Positions 50,960 through 59,760 of a stretch of DNA of 64,000 bases are shown piece by piece. Made by a program: the position numbers and the translations under genes. The notes under the pieces are model-generated. The model had not been told where the DNA came from, made no database searches, and saw only the letters and a list, made by a program, of their open reading frames with translations. The first letter of the stretch is position 1; every line of letters starts with the position of its first letter. The stretch comes from Sphingobium sp. 66-54. Lineage in GTDB: Bacteria; Pseudomonadota; Alphaproteobacteria; Sphingomonadales; Sphingomonadaceae. The stretch lies in the NCBI GenBank assembly GCA_001899715.1, contig MKWI01000015.1, forward strand, positions 1 through 64,000. Direction: 5' to 3'.

Positions 50960-52236
50960 CAGCGCGGTGTCAGCGTGGTAAGGCCGCCGGTATAGGGATG
51001 CAGCGCTTCGGGGATAGTCACGCTGCCGTCCGCATTCTGGTAATTCTCCAGCACCGCCACCAGCGTGCGGCCGACCGCGAGGCCGGAGCCGTTGAGCGTG
51101 TGGACGAAGCGCGTGCCCTTCTCGCCCTCCGGCCGGTAGCGGGCGTTCATGCGCCGCGCCTGGAAATCGTCGCAGGTCGAGATGGAGCTGATCTCGCGAT
51201 AGACACCCTGGCTCGGCAGCCAGACTTCGAGATCGAAGGTCTTGGCGGCGGAGAAGCCCATGTCGCCGGTGCAGAGCAGCACGCGGCGATAGGGCAGGCC
51301 CAGCGCTTCGAGGATCCCTTGCGCGGAAGCGACCATATGGGCGTGCTCGGCTGCTGCCTGCTCGGGCGTGGCGATGGCGACCAGCTCGACCTTCTCGAAC
51401 TGGTGCTGGCGGATGAAGCCGCGCGTGTCGCGTCCGGCGGCGCCGGCCTCCGAGCGGAAGCAGGGGGTGAGCGCGGTGAAGCGCAGGGGGAGATCGGCCT
51501 CGCCTAGAAACTTATCACGTACGATATTGGTGAGGCTGACCTCGGCGGTCGGGATGAGCCAGTGGCCGGTGGTGGTGCGGAACAGGTCCTCGGCGAACTT
51601 GGGGAGCTGGCCAGTGCCGAACACCGCATCGTCACGCACCAGCAGCGGTGGGTTCACTTCTTCATAGCCGTTCGCGCCGGTCTGCCGATCCAACATGAAC
51701 TGCGCGATGGCGCGGTGGAGGCGGGCCATGCCGCCGCGCAGCGCGGCGAAGCGGGCGCCGGACATGGCGGCGGCCGCCTCGAAATCCAGCCCCAGCGCTG
51801 GGCCGAAATCTGCATGGTCCTGCGGCGTGAAATCGAAGGTGCGCGGTGTGCCCCAGCGATGCTCCTCGACATTGGCGGTCTCGTCCGCCCCGTCCGGCAC
51901 ATCGGCGGCGGGGAGGTTGGGGATGGCGGCGAGGCGCGTTTGCAGCGCCTCGGCCAGCGTGCGCTCCTCGGCTTCCAGCTCGGGCAGGCGGGCCTTGAGC
52001 GCCGCGACCTCGGCCTTCAGCGTCTCGGCCGTGGCGGTGTCGCCCTTCGCCATCGCCTGGCCGATCGCCTTGCTGGCCTCGTTGCGGCGGGCGAGCCCCT
52101 CTTGCAGCGCGGTCGAAACGGCGCGCCAGCGTGCGTCCTCCTCGACGAGGGCTGCGCCGAGCGGGGCGAGGCCGCGGCGGGCGAGGGCGGCGTCGAACCC
52201 GGCGGGATTGTCGCGGATGAGCTTGATGTCGTGCAT
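50959..52236 (-). CDS. serS: Seryl-tRNA synthetase
   Basis: Charges tRNA-Ser and tRNA-Sec with serine. The 425-residue product has the N-terminal coiled-coil arm (about 28-105), then the class II motifs: [21 protein letters not shown] (motif 2 region, about 262), [20 protein letters not shown] (about 322) and [20 protein letters not shown] (motif 3, about 385). The ATG at 52236 starts [11 protein letters not shown], the family's normal N-terminus; the open frame upstream is not conserved. Confidence 0.97.
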   Translation of the reverse strand: MHDIKLIRDNPAGFDAALARRGLAPLGAALVEEDARWRAVSTALQEGLARRNEASKAIGQAMAKGDTATAETLKAEVAALKARLPELEAEERTLAEALQTRLAAIPNLPAADVPDGADETANVEEHRWGTPRTFDFTPQDHADFGPALGLDFEAAAAMSGARFAALRGGMARLHRAIAQFMLDRQTGANGYEEVNPPLLVRDDAVFGTGQLPKFAEDLFRTTTGHWLIPTAEVSLTNIVRDKFLGEADLPLRFTALTPCFRSEAGAAGRDTRGFIRQHQFEKVELVAIATPEQAAAEHAHMVASAQGILEALGLPYRRVLLCTGDMGFSAAKTFDLEVWLPSQGVYREISSISTCDDFQARRMNARYRPEGEKGTRFVHTLNGSGLAVGRTLVAVLENYQNADGSVTIPEALHPYTGGLTTLTPR

Positions 52237-52826
52237 GGGCGCAAGCCTATGCCCCGCCGCTGACGGCCGATCAAGCGCGCAGGCGGACGCGGGCGCCCGG
52301 GGCGCCGTTGCAGGCGTGCGATTCGGCTGCGGCGGTGCCGGGGTGGGGGAAGCCGTGGCCCGTTCCAGAAGCGGGATGCTGCCCGTTGGGGGTAGGAGAG
52401 GATAGGGTGCCCCATCCGCGCGCCGGGGTGTGGCGGCCCCGTTGCTGGCGGCGTCAGAACAGCAGTTCTTCCTCGCCGGACCGGAGCGTGTTTGCCCATG
52501 TCGTCGCTGTGTCGAGGAGCGGCTGATTGTCAATCAAACCGGTTGATGGCTCTTTATTCGGCTGGCGCTCTATTTGGTGGTAGCGCCGGGCGACTTAATT
52601 GATTCAGATTTCGTTCATCATCAGGAACGGCCGTTGCAATAATGAATGCACCGACTCATCGCCATATCTCACCATGATTGTGCGCCGCCGCAAAAATATG
52701 CGACGAAGCGTTATCCAAGGCTGCTTAAACAGTGCTTGTTTCGCTCCGGGCGGGGCATTATAGGCCCGCGCCGGAGCCGCTGGAAACAAGGTGTGCCCGG
52801 TGAGGCGTGAACCTGCGGAGAAATGG
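52237..52826. other. Non-coding gap upstream of dksA
   Basis: No gene is supported in about 590 bases. The part from 52520 to 52730 is distinctly AT-richer than its surroundings and leads to the dksA promoter candidate. Open frames on the minus strand here have no recognisable sequence. Confidence 0.5.
52736..52764 (+). promoter_or_regulatory. Candidate dksA promoter with GC-rich discriminator
   Basis: TTGTTT (52736-52741), a 17-base spacer, then TATAGG (52759-52764), followed by the GC-rich CCCGCGCCGG. The leader would be about 55 bases. GC-rich discriminators are typical of promoters repressed by ppGpp and DksA, so autoregulation is conceivable, but high genome GC makes this weak evidence. 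Confidence 0.45.
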
Positions 52827-53294
52827 ATGGCGACGTTCGTGAGTTCGTCTGAGGACAAGGCGCCGAATGCGAAAGGCGCGCGGATCGAATTGCCCGAGGG
52901 TTATCGGCCATCCGCGGATGAAGAGTTCATGGGGCCGCTGCAGCAGGAATATTTCCGCCGCCGCCTGCTCGACTGGAAAAAGGAAATCCTCTCCGAAGCG
53001 GAGGGGACGCTGGCGGTGCTGCAAAGCGAACCGCTGCGCGAGCCCGACCTCAACGATCGCGCCTCCAGCGAGACCGACTGGTCGATCGAGCTGCGCACGC
53101 GCGACCGGCAGCGCAAGCTGATCGCCAAGATCGACGCGGCGATCCGCCGGATCGACGAAGGCGAATATGGCTATTGCGAAGTCACCGGCGAGCCCATCTC
53201 GCTCGGCCGGCTGGAAGCCCGCCCGATCGCGACGATGACGCTGGAAGCGCAGGAGCGGCACGAGCGGCAGGAAAAAGTCTCGCGCGACGATTGA
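52827..53294 (+). CDS. dksA: RNA polymerase-binding transcription factor DksA
   Basis: Binds the secondary channel of RNA polymerase and works with ppGpp in the stringent response. The 155-residue product has the long coiled coil (FRRRLLDWKKEILSEAEGTL, then REPDLNDRASSETDWSIELR, with the acidic DxxDxA-type tip) and the C-terminal GEYGYCEVTGEPISLGRLEARPIATMTLEAQERHE, which identifies DksA. Only one of the four zinc-binding cysteines is retained (C-T and I-A pairs), as in known zinc-free alphaproteobacterial and Pseudomonas DksA2 types. The ATG at 52827 follows CGGAG. Confidence 0.95.
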   Translation: MATFVSSSEDKAPNAKGARIELPEGYRPSADEEFMGPLQQEYFRRRLLDWKKEILSEAEGTLAVLQSEPLREPDLNDRASSETDWSIELRTRDRQRKLIAKIDAAIRRIDEGEYGYCEVTGEPISLGRLEARPIATMTLEAQERHERQEKVSRDD

Positions 53295-53391
53295 AGGCCG
53301 CCGCACGCGGCAACGCAACGGGAATGGAACCAAATGGCGCTGGGGAGCATATTAAGGAAATCTCCAGCCTTTTTTGTGTTATGCATTGAAA

Positions 53392-53787
53392 ATGGTCGCA
53401 TCTGATCCGACGGCACCTCCACAGGACGGGCCGGAGGGCGGTGAAGCTCGGCGCGCCGCCAAACGCGATAGCCTGTTCCTCCTCGCGGTGTTGACCGACG
53501 AGGCGGGCGCGTCGCGCGGGAATGCGCGCGTGCGAAACCTCTCCGAAACCGGCTTGATGGCGGATTGCGAACTGAGCTTCCGCGCGGGCGACCGGCTGGT
53601 CGTGCATCTGCGCGGCATTGGCGAGGTGGCCGGCGCGGTCGCCTGGGCTAATGAGAGCCGCATCGGCATGATGTTCGACCACCGCATCAATCCGCAGGCC
53701 GCGCGCAAGCCCGTGACCGGTAGCACGAGCCATCAGGTGCCCGATCATCTGCGGCCGGTGCCGGGCTCCTTCCGGTTCCGGCGCTGA
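53392..53787 (+). CDS. PilZ domain protein (probable cyclic-di-GMP receptor)
   Basis: A 131-residue protein with a single PilZ-like domain (about 25-105): RRAAKRDSLFLLAV with the RxxxR-type motif near the start, NARVRNLSETGLMADCELSF (the (D/N)xSxxG motif, about residue 52), and GAVAWANESRIGMMFD. It may bind cyclic-di-GMP and act on motility or envelope targets. The start is probably ATG 53392, with AAGGAAA 30 bases upstream; TTG 53374 is an alternative. Confidence 0.82.
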   Translation: MVASDPTAPPQDGPEGGEARRAAKRDSLFLLAVLTDEAGASRGNARVRNLSETGLMADCELSFRAGDRLVVHLRGIGEVAGAVAWANESRIGMMFDHRINPQAARKPVTGSTSHQVPDHLRPVPGSFRFRR

Positions 53788-53991
53788 GGGTATGGGGAGC
53801 GTCACGGGCGGCCGAAGACGGCGGGCCGGGTGAGGCTGTATAGAGCATGGCCCGATCAGATTGAATCGGAACATGCGCAATATTTCCTCGTTTTTCCCCA
53901 TTTTCCGAGTCGCCGGATGAAGCCATTTGACTCGAAAATACTCTGGGCTCGCGATCGGCGTTTCGTGGGAGGTCGTATCCGTGAAAGCGAC

Positions 53992-54055
53992 GGCAGGAGC
54001 CTAGAGCCCAGCCGCAGTGCCGTATCGCCCTGGGCTCCTGCCTGCGCAGGAGCAC
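53992..54055. repeat. Dispersed palindromic element
   Basis: GGCAGGAGCCTAGAGCCCAG (53992-54011) pairs imperfectly with CTGGGCTCCTGCC (54030-54042), followed by TGCGCAGGAGCAC (54043-54055). Same family as the 46157 element. Confidence 0.75.
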
Positions 54056-54408
54056 ATGTCGTTCGAAAGAGCCACGGCGTGGGTAGCGGGATGGCTGCGG
54101 AGGCGCGTTCAGCGTGATGGTGAGTGACGTGGGAACCGGTCCGCCCTTGCGCATTTGGGGCGGCGATTTTTCCCTTCCACCGTCCTGCGGATGGCTCCCG
54201 GCTCCAAGGCAAGCGCGGGGAGGATCTTCGGGCGCGGTACCCGTGTGGCTTCGCGGCTGGGGGGAGAAAGAAAAGGCGGAGGAGAGCTGCCACGGTGGGC
54301 GCTCGATCCTCCGCTTGTCTCGCTACGCGTGCCGGTTTTGCCGGCGGCTCCCTCTCCGAATAATCTTGTTATGCGCGCGGGACGGGGCTGCGTAGGGCAT
54401 CGGCGCGC

Positions 54409-54443
54409 AAAAAAAAAGGGCTGATCTCGTGAGAGACCAGCCC
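54409..54443 (-). terminator. Intrinsic terminator on the minus strand
   Basis: On the minus strand the stem GGGCTGGTCTC-TCAC-GAGATCAGCCC (54418-54443, one mismatch) is followed by nine T residues (54409-54417 complement). No minus-strand protein gene reads into it from nearby, which suggests it ends a small RNA. Confidence 0.8.
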
Positions 54444-54480
54444 ATTTGAGTCTTAGGAGAGGATGCCTGAAAGGCAGGTT
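54409..54480 (-). ncRNA. Possible small RNA ending at the minus-strand terminator
   Basis: Upstream of the terminator the minus strand shows a small hairpin TGCC-TTTCA-GGCA (54464-54476), an unstructured pyrimidine-rich linker CATCCTCTCCTAAGACTC, and a TATGCT -10-like hexamer (54487-54492 complement). No good -35 box fits. The layout is like a trans-acting small RNA of about 70 bases, but the start is a guess. Confidence 0.35.
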
Positions 54481-54968
54481 CTGGTTAGCATATCGGAAAT
54501 TTGCTGCAAGTGCGAAAATACAGAATCAAGATGCAAAAAATGCAATCAAATTATAATCACCTGAATTATCTACATAAAAACTCTAAATGCGAATAGGTTG
54601 CATATAGGATTACAGTATCCTTTCATTCCTCTCGCTATCGCGAAATTGATCTGATGCCGCTTTGTTGCGAGTGCGATGGAGCGATAAATCGGCCGGATCG
54701 TGCGATGGGAGGAAGGCTGCCAGCCGCTTTTCCGTAGCGTCTTGCGGTTTTCTGGCCCGTTTTGGAGTGCGAATCGGGCCTGTGTCTGGATCTGGCAGTG
54801 AGAGTGCGGCCGATTCTGCCCCCGAGTCGGTTATCGATTGGAGCATTCTTCCGGCCGCCGCCGCACCGCCGGGATGTGGCCAGCGCCGCTCCCACATGTC
54901 TCGACTGCCTCGGTCCGGCCGGAGAAGATCGAACCGGCCTTGCTTCCACCGCCGCTCCCGGCCGTGCT

Positions 54969-55859
54969 CTAGCGGCCGGCCCCGAAGGTATCGCACGCGG
55001 CCGGGTCGCCGGTTTCCAGCCCGCGCCGCAGCCACGCCATGCGCTGCTCGCTGGAGCCGTGGGTGAAGCTGTCCGGCATCGGGCGCTGGCCTGCCTGGCG
55101 CTGGAGCGTATCGTCGCCGATTGCCTCGGCCGCGCGCAGCCCCTCCTCCATGTCGCCCGCTTCCATCAGGCCGGTGCGCTTGCCCCAGACGCCCGCATAG
55201 CAATCCGCCTGCAACTCCACCTTCACCTGCATGGCGTTGGCCTGCGCCTCGCCGGCGCTGCGCTGCGCCTGGTTCACCTGCGCGAGCGTGCCCTCCAGAT
55301 CCTGAATGTGATGGCCGACCTCATGCGCGATGACATAAGCCTGCGCGAAGTCGCCCGGCGCGCCGAAGCGCTGGCGCAGCTCGGCGAAGAAATCGGTATC
55401 GAGATAGATCTTCTTGTCGAGCGGGCAGTAGAACGGCCCCATCGCCGCCTGCGCCGCGCCGCAGCCCGAGCGCCCCGACTGCGAGTAAAAGGAGAGGACG
55501 GTCGGCGTATATTGCTGGCCGTGCTCGCGGAAGACGTCGCCCCACACGCGCTCGGTGGTGCCCAGCACCTTGAGCGAGAAGCTCTGCACGTCGGTGAGTT
55601 GCCCTTGCTGCCCCGCCGGCGCGCCCTGTTGCACCGGGGCGCCCGAATCGCCGCCGGTCAGCAAGCCGCCGCCGCTGAAGTTGAGGAAGGCCAGCACCGC
55701 CAGTGCGATGACGATGCCGGTGCAGCCGAACTTGCTGCCGATGAGCGGCAGCAGCATACTCACCATATTGCCGCCGCCACCACCGCCGAAGCCGCCCAAT
55801 CCACCGCCGCCGCGCTGGATCTCGTAGTTGCTGCTTTCCTCCTGATCGTCGAGCCGCAT
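54969..55859 (-). CDS. YpfJ-type neutral zinc metallopeptidase
   Basis: A 296-residue membrane-anchored peptidase. An acidic, glycine-rich N-terminus (GGGGLGGFGGGGGGNM) precedes a transmembrane helix (CTGIVIALAVLAFLNFSGGG, about 45-64). The catalytic domain has AYVIAHEVGHHIQDLEG (HEVGHH, about 177-182), QANAMQVKVELQADCYAGVW with the third ligand Glu (about 217), and the conserved FTHGSSEQRMAWLRRGLETG near the end. The family is widespread (KPN_02809/YpfJ), with no firm physiological role. The ATG at 55859 (MRLDDQEES) is the family start. Confidence 0.93.
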   Translation of the reverse strand: MRLDDQEESSNYEIQRGGGGLGGFGGGGGGNMVSMLLPLIGSKFGCTGIVIALAVLAFLNFSGGGLLTGGDSGAPVQQGAPAGQQGQLTDVQSFSLKVLGTTERVWGDVFREHGQQYTPTVLSFYSQSGRSGCGAAQAAMGPFYCPLDKKIYLDTDFFAELRQRFGAPGDFAQAYVIAHEVGHHIQDLEGTLAQVNQAQRSAGEAQANAMQVKVELQADCYAGVWGKRTGLMEAGDMEEGLRAAEAIGDDTLQRQAGQRPMPDSFTHGSSEQRMAWLRRGLETGDPAACDTFGAGR

Positions 55860-56017
55860 GGCCACGGTCCTTCCGCACGCTGGATTGCCTGCGCAGCCTA
55901 GGGAAAGCCGGCGGCCAAGAAAAGAGGCGAGCATGCACAAGGCGTTGCGGCGGCGTAGATCGTTTCTAGTCCCCGCCGGGTGGCGTCGGCTCCAAAAATG
56001 TTATATTGCACCGCACC

Positions 56018-57196
56018 ATGGATATGCCGAAGAAGCCGGGGCGCCGCGGTCATGCGCCGATGCCCCTGCCGGATCAGGTGGCGCTCGTGCTGCAAGGGGG
56101 CGGCGCGCTCGGCTCCTACCAGGCCGGCGTCGTCGAGCGCCTCGCGCAACTGGATATCGCCATCGACTGGGTGGCCGGCATTTCGATCGGCGCGGTCAAC
56201 GCCGCGCTGATCGCGGGCAATCCGCCCGAGCGGCGGATCGAGCGGCTGATCCGCTTCTGGGAGCTGGTGAGCGGCGGCTTGCCCAATTTCTGCCTGCCGG
56301 ACGTGCACGACCTGCGCGAGGCGGCGCATCTGATGGCGGCGGGCGCCGTGGCGCTGTGGGGCATTCCCGGCTTCTTCCGCCCGCATTGGCTGCCGAGCTG
56401 GCTCGCCCCGGCCGGCGCGCCCGAGGCACTGAGCTATTATGACGCCTCGCCGCTGCGCGAGACGCTGGACGAGCTGGTCGACTGGGAGCGGGTCAATTTC
56501 GGCCCGACCCGCTTCTCGGTCGGCGCGGTCGACATCGAAAACGGCAATTTCGTCTATTTCGACAATCAGGACCCGCAGTGGCGCGGCAAGATCGACGCGC
56601 GGCATGTGATGGCGTCGGGTGCGCTGCCGCCCGGCCTGCCGCCGGTGGAGATAGACGGGCGGCATTATTGGGACGGCGGCCTCGTCTCCAACACGCCGCT
56701 CGCCCATGTGCTCGACCACCAGACCGGCGACCTGCTGATCTTCCAGGTCGATCTGTTTCCGGCCGAGGGCCCGCTGCCGAGCGAGATGACCGAGGTGTGG
56801 TCGCGCCAGAAGGACGTGCAATATTCCAGCCGCACCCGGCAGGTGACCGACCGCTATCTGCGTCAGCGCCACGAGCATCTGGCGATCCGCGCGCTGCTCG
56901 ATACGCTGCCGGACGACATCGCCGATACGCCGCAGGCGCGGGCGGTGGCGGACATGATCGAGGAGGGCGCGGTCAACATCGTCCACCTCATCTACCGCAG
57001 CCGCGCGTGGGAGAGCGGGGCGCGCGACTTCGAGTTCTCGCGCGCGACCATGCTCGACCATTGGCAGCAGGGCGGTGATGCCGTCTCGGCGGTGATCGGC
57101 CGGGGCAACCGGCTGATCGCGCAGAACATCGTCAGCGGCAAGAGCGCGGCGTTCGACCTCGCCAACGGGGGCCAGATCAAGGAGAAGCAAGCATGA
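56018..57196 (+). CDS. Patatin-like phospholipase with C-terminal DUF3734
   Basis: A 392-residue lipid hydrolase. The patatin domain has the oxyanion loop LVLQGGGALGSYQAGVVERL (about 22), the nucleophile GISIGAVNAALIAG (Ser about 52), and the catalytic Asp in DGRHYWDGGLVSNTPL (DGG, about 213). DUF3734 follows (about 285-385, ending LANGGQIKEKQ). It overlaps the 3-hydroxybutyrate dehydrogenase start by ATGA; proteins of this type are often paired with bdhA and linked to polyhydroxybutyrate use. The ATG at 56018 is chosen over a TTG twelve bases upstream. Confidence 0.92.
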   Translation: MDMPKKPGRRGHAPMPLPDQVALVLQGGGALGSYQAGVVERLAQLDIAIDWVAGISIGAVNAALIAGNPPERRIERLIRFWELVSGGLPNFCLPDVHDLREAAHLMAAGAVALWGIPGFFRPHWLPSWLAPAGAPEALSYYDASPLRETLDELVDWERVNFGPTRFSVGAVDIENGNFVYFDNQDPQWRGKIDARHVMASGALPPGLPPVEIDGRHYWDGGLVSNTPLAHVLDHQTGDLLIFQVDLFPAEGPLPSEMTEVWSRQKDVQYSSRTRQVTDRYLRQRHEHLAIRALLDTLPDDIADTPQARAVADMIEEGAVNIVHLIYRSRAWESGARDFEFSRATMLDHWQQGGDAVSAVIGRGNRLIAQNIVSGKSAAFDLANGGQIKEKQA

Positions 57197-57990
57197 CCCA
57201 GTCCCGCACCCTCGACGGCAAGACCGCGCTCGTCACCGGATCGACCTCCGGCATCGGCCTCGCCTACGCCAAGGCGCTGGCCGCGCAAGGCGCCAATGTC
57301 GTCATCAACGGCTTTGGCGAGGCGGACGCCATCGAGACGGAGCGGGTGGCGCTGGAGCAGGCGAGCGGGGCGAAGGCGCTCTATTCGGGGCACGATCTCA
57401 CCAAGCCCGACCAGATCGAGGCGATGATGGCGGAGGCGGCCAAGGCGTTTGGCGGAGTGGATATCCTCGTCAACAATGCCGGAGTGCAGCATGTCGCGCC
57501 GGTTGAGGAGTTCCCCGTCGCCAAGTGGGACCTCATCATCGCGCTCAATCTCACCGCCGCCTTCCACACGACGCGGCTGGCTGTGCCTTATATGAAAGAG
57601 CGTAAATGGGGGCGGATCATCCAGACCGCCTCGGCCCACAGCCTCGTCGCCTCCCCGTTCAAGAGCGCTTATGTCACCGCCAAGCATGGGCTGGCCGGCT
57701 TCACCAAGACGGTGGCGCTGGAGCTGGCGACATTCGGCGTCACCGCCAACTGCATCTCGCCCGGCTATGTGTGGACGCCGCTGGTCGAGAACCAGATTCC
57801 CGACACGATGAAGGCGCGGGGGCTGACGCGCGAGCAAGTCATCAACGACGTGCTGCTCGCCGGGCAGCCGACCAAGCAGTTCGTCACCGCCGAGCAGGTC
57901 GCGGCCATCGCATTGTTCCTCTGCTCGGACGCGGCGAGCCAGATCACCGGCGCCAACGTCAGCGTGGACGGCGGCTGGACGGCGGGGTGA
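57193..57990 (+). CDS. bdhA: 3-hydroxybutyrate dehydrogenase
   Basis: Short-chain dehydrogenase that interconverts 3-hydroxybutyrate and acetoacetate with NAD. The 265-residue product has the nucleotide-binding TGSTSGIGLAYAKALAAQGA (about 15), VNNAGVQHVAPVEEF (NNAG, about 93), and the catalytic Ser-Tyr-Lys in TASAHSLVASPFKSAYVTAK (Tyr about 157). The HSLVASPFKSAY segment is characteristic of this enzyme. Translationally coupled to the patatin gene. Confidence 0.95.
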   Translation: MTQSRTLDGKTALVTGSTSGIGLAYAKALAAQGANVVINGFGEADAIETERVALEQASGAKALYSGHDLTKPDQIEAMMAEAAKAFGGVDILVNNAGVQHVAPVEEFPVAKWDLIIALNLTAAFHTTRLAVPYMKERKWGRIIQTASAHSLVASPFKSAYVTAKHGLAGFTKTVALELATFGVTANCISPGYVWTPLVENQIPDTMKARGLTREQVINDVLLAGQPTKQFVTAEQVAAIALFLCSDAASQITGANVSVDGGWTAG

Positions 57991-58716
57991 GCGGCGAAAC
58001 GGGTTCAGGCGAGCGGCGGCAGGGGAAGCCGGCCGGTTGCTGAGCGATTGATCGCGGATAGAGAATGGCGCCGATCCAATGGATTTGGCGCCATTCTGCC
58101 TTCAACGAACGCCGGGAAAACTTGTTCTCCTGCGAAGGCAGGAGTCCAGGGTCCAGCCGGAGTGTCCTGTCGCCTTGGGCTCCTGTCTTCGCAGGAGCAC
58201 GGACGTTGGTGGATGGCTGCGCGGTCTTTCCGGCGTAGAAATGGGAACCCCCTCCACTCTTGCGAGGGGAGGGGGCGGGGTTGGGGAAGAAACAGAAGCA
58301 CTGTGGGAGAGTGCGGGTTTCCAGCACTGTGGGAGCAGCGCTGAGGACGGGTATAGGCCGGACTTGTCACGCGAATTTGTCGGGCAGGGCGAAGTTTGTA
58401 TCAAAGTGTCGCAACGCGGCGGCTGCTTGTCTCATGTGATCCCGCCATCGGAATCAGAACTTTGTGCTGATGGATTGTGAACGGAGTCACGCTCCCTGCC
58501 GTTTGCTCTGAGCTTGTCCAGCAAGCCGTGGGTGAAAAATAAGGACGGCCGCCTTCGACCGCTAGCCTGCGGCAGTCGCTTGAAGCGGGCTTCGGCACGC
58601 GCAACGCGAGCAGTCCTGTTTGGACGCAATCCGCTATCGCTTCGGCATCGCACGCAATGACGAGGCCCGGCGCCGCGAGACGCGGGCCGGGCCTCTTGAT
58701 GTGACGCCGAGCGCGA
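57991..58716. other. Non-coding gap with a large palindromic element
   Basis: No gene is supported. A palindrome of the dispersed family occupies 58127-58200, an inverted pair AATGGCGCC/GGCGCCATT spans 58064-58095, and the rest shows no promoter or terminator of note. The open frames on both strands translate the repeats. Confidence 0.55.
58127..58200. repeat. Dispersed palindromic element
   Basis: CTCCTGCGAAGGCAGGAGTC (from 58127) pairs with GGGCTCCTGTCTTCGCAGGAG (ending about 58197) around a GC-rich centre, followed by CAC. It is the same family as 46157-46227. Confidence 0.8.
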
Positions 58717-59565
58717 TCAGGCGGCGGGCGCGGCCTCGCCCTTCATGCGTGCGGTTTCTGCGGCGGTCGATTGCGGCCCGGTGTTGCGGTTGTACAGACC
58801 GCCGCCGACACCGGCGCCCTTCAGGAACGGCTCCGGATCGCCCTCGCGCAGTTGCAGGCCGAAGATCGGCGACAGGCCGGGGTGCCGGCCGAGGCCACCG
58901 TAGAGATCGAACCCGCGCTCGATCCAGTCGCGCAGCGGATCGTCGTCGGTCAGCACCGGCGTGTCGGCGACCGAGGCGGTGAACAGGAACACGGCCAGCA
59001 GGCGGAAGTCGGCATAATTGGGCGTATCGCCGCCGAACCACTTGTTCTCCGCCAGCGCGTTACGCATCAGTTGCAGCGTTGGCGGGACGAGTGGCAGCCG
59101 ATCCTCGCGGCCGACGATGATGTCCTCGATCTTGCGGCCGAACATGCGCTCGCGCGATTCGGTGACATAGGCGTGGTCCTGCGGCAGCGAGCGGTCGCGA
59201 TACTGCTTGATGAAGCAGGTCATCCACGGGCTGATCGCGGTCTGCCACAGCCAGCCTTCCATCGCCTGGGTCAACGCCTTGACGCTGGGGTGCGGAATGA
59301 GCGTCGGCCGGTCGGGATAGGTCTCGTCGAGATATTCGGCGATCAGCCAGCTATCGAGCACCCATTTGCCATCGTCGACGATGGCGGGGAGGCGCTCGGT
59401 CTTGCCGCCGGTCCGCTCGGGAATGCCGGAGAAGCCGCCGGGCACGATATCCAACTCGAACCCTTTGTGGGCGATGGCATATTTGGTCGCCCACACGAAC
59501 GGGCTGATCGTTGCGCCGCTCGCCAGCGCCAGGTCATAGATCGTGATCTTGTTGTCTTTCGCCAT
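58717..59565 (-). CDS. LigE-like glutathione S-transferase (beta-etherase family)
   Basis: A 282-residue GST strongly resembling the sphingomonad LigE/LigP beta-etherases, which cleave the beta-aryl ether bond of lignin-derived dimers with glutathione. Shared features are ITIYDLALASGATISPFVWA (catalytic Ser/Thr region, about 6-25), GFELDIVPGGFSGIPERTGG, KWVLDSWLIAEYLDETYPDR, SREDRLPLVPPT-like GREDRLPLVPPTLQLM, and DDPLRDWIERGFDLYGGLGR with FGLQLREGDPEPF at the end. I matched these to LigE from memory. There is no surrounding lig gene cluster. The ATG at 59565 gives the LigE-like start. Confidence 0.88.
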   Translation of the reverse strand: MAKDNKITIYDLALASGATISPFVWATKYAIAHKGFELDIVPGGFSGIPERTGGKTERLPAIVDDGKWVLDSWLIAEYLDETYPDRPTLIPHPSVKALTQAMEGWLWQTAISPWMTCFIKQYRDRSLPQDHAYVTESRERMFGRKIEDIIVGREDRLPLVPPTLQLMRNALAENKWFGGDTPNYADFRLLAVFLFTASVADTPVLTDDDPLRDWIERGFDLYGGLGRHPGLSPIFGLQLREGDPEPFLKGAGVGGGLYNRNTGPQSTAAETARMKGEAAPAA

Positions 59566-59760
59566 GGCATCCTCTTTGCGGATCGGGGTCTCACTGCATC
59601 GGGCATAAGGGCAAGATGTTCGTAAGGCCAGTGGCATCGTGCCGGTTCGGGCGGCTGGGCGGAGCATGGCGGTTCAAGCGGTATGTTGACTATGTCTGGA
59701 ACGGAGGGTGTGCTGGCACGTCCGCCCTCCCGCGCGCTCAGGCTCGTGTCAGCCGTGTCA

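Larger units (their letters stand above)
53788..54968. other. Long intergenic region with dispersed repeats, possible small RNA and AT-rich tract
   Basis: About 1.2 kb without a supported gene. It holds a dispersed palindrome (53992-54055), a minus-strand terminator (54409-54443) with a possible small RNA, and an AT-rich segment (54480-54640) unlike the surrounding GC-rich sequence. Open frames between 54610 and 54968 are shadows without ribosome binding sites. Confidence 0.6.

Noticed and set aside
52604..52858. Small minus-strand gene opposite the dksA leader
   Set aside because: No ribosome binding site, no family resemblance, and it overlaps the dksA promoter and start.
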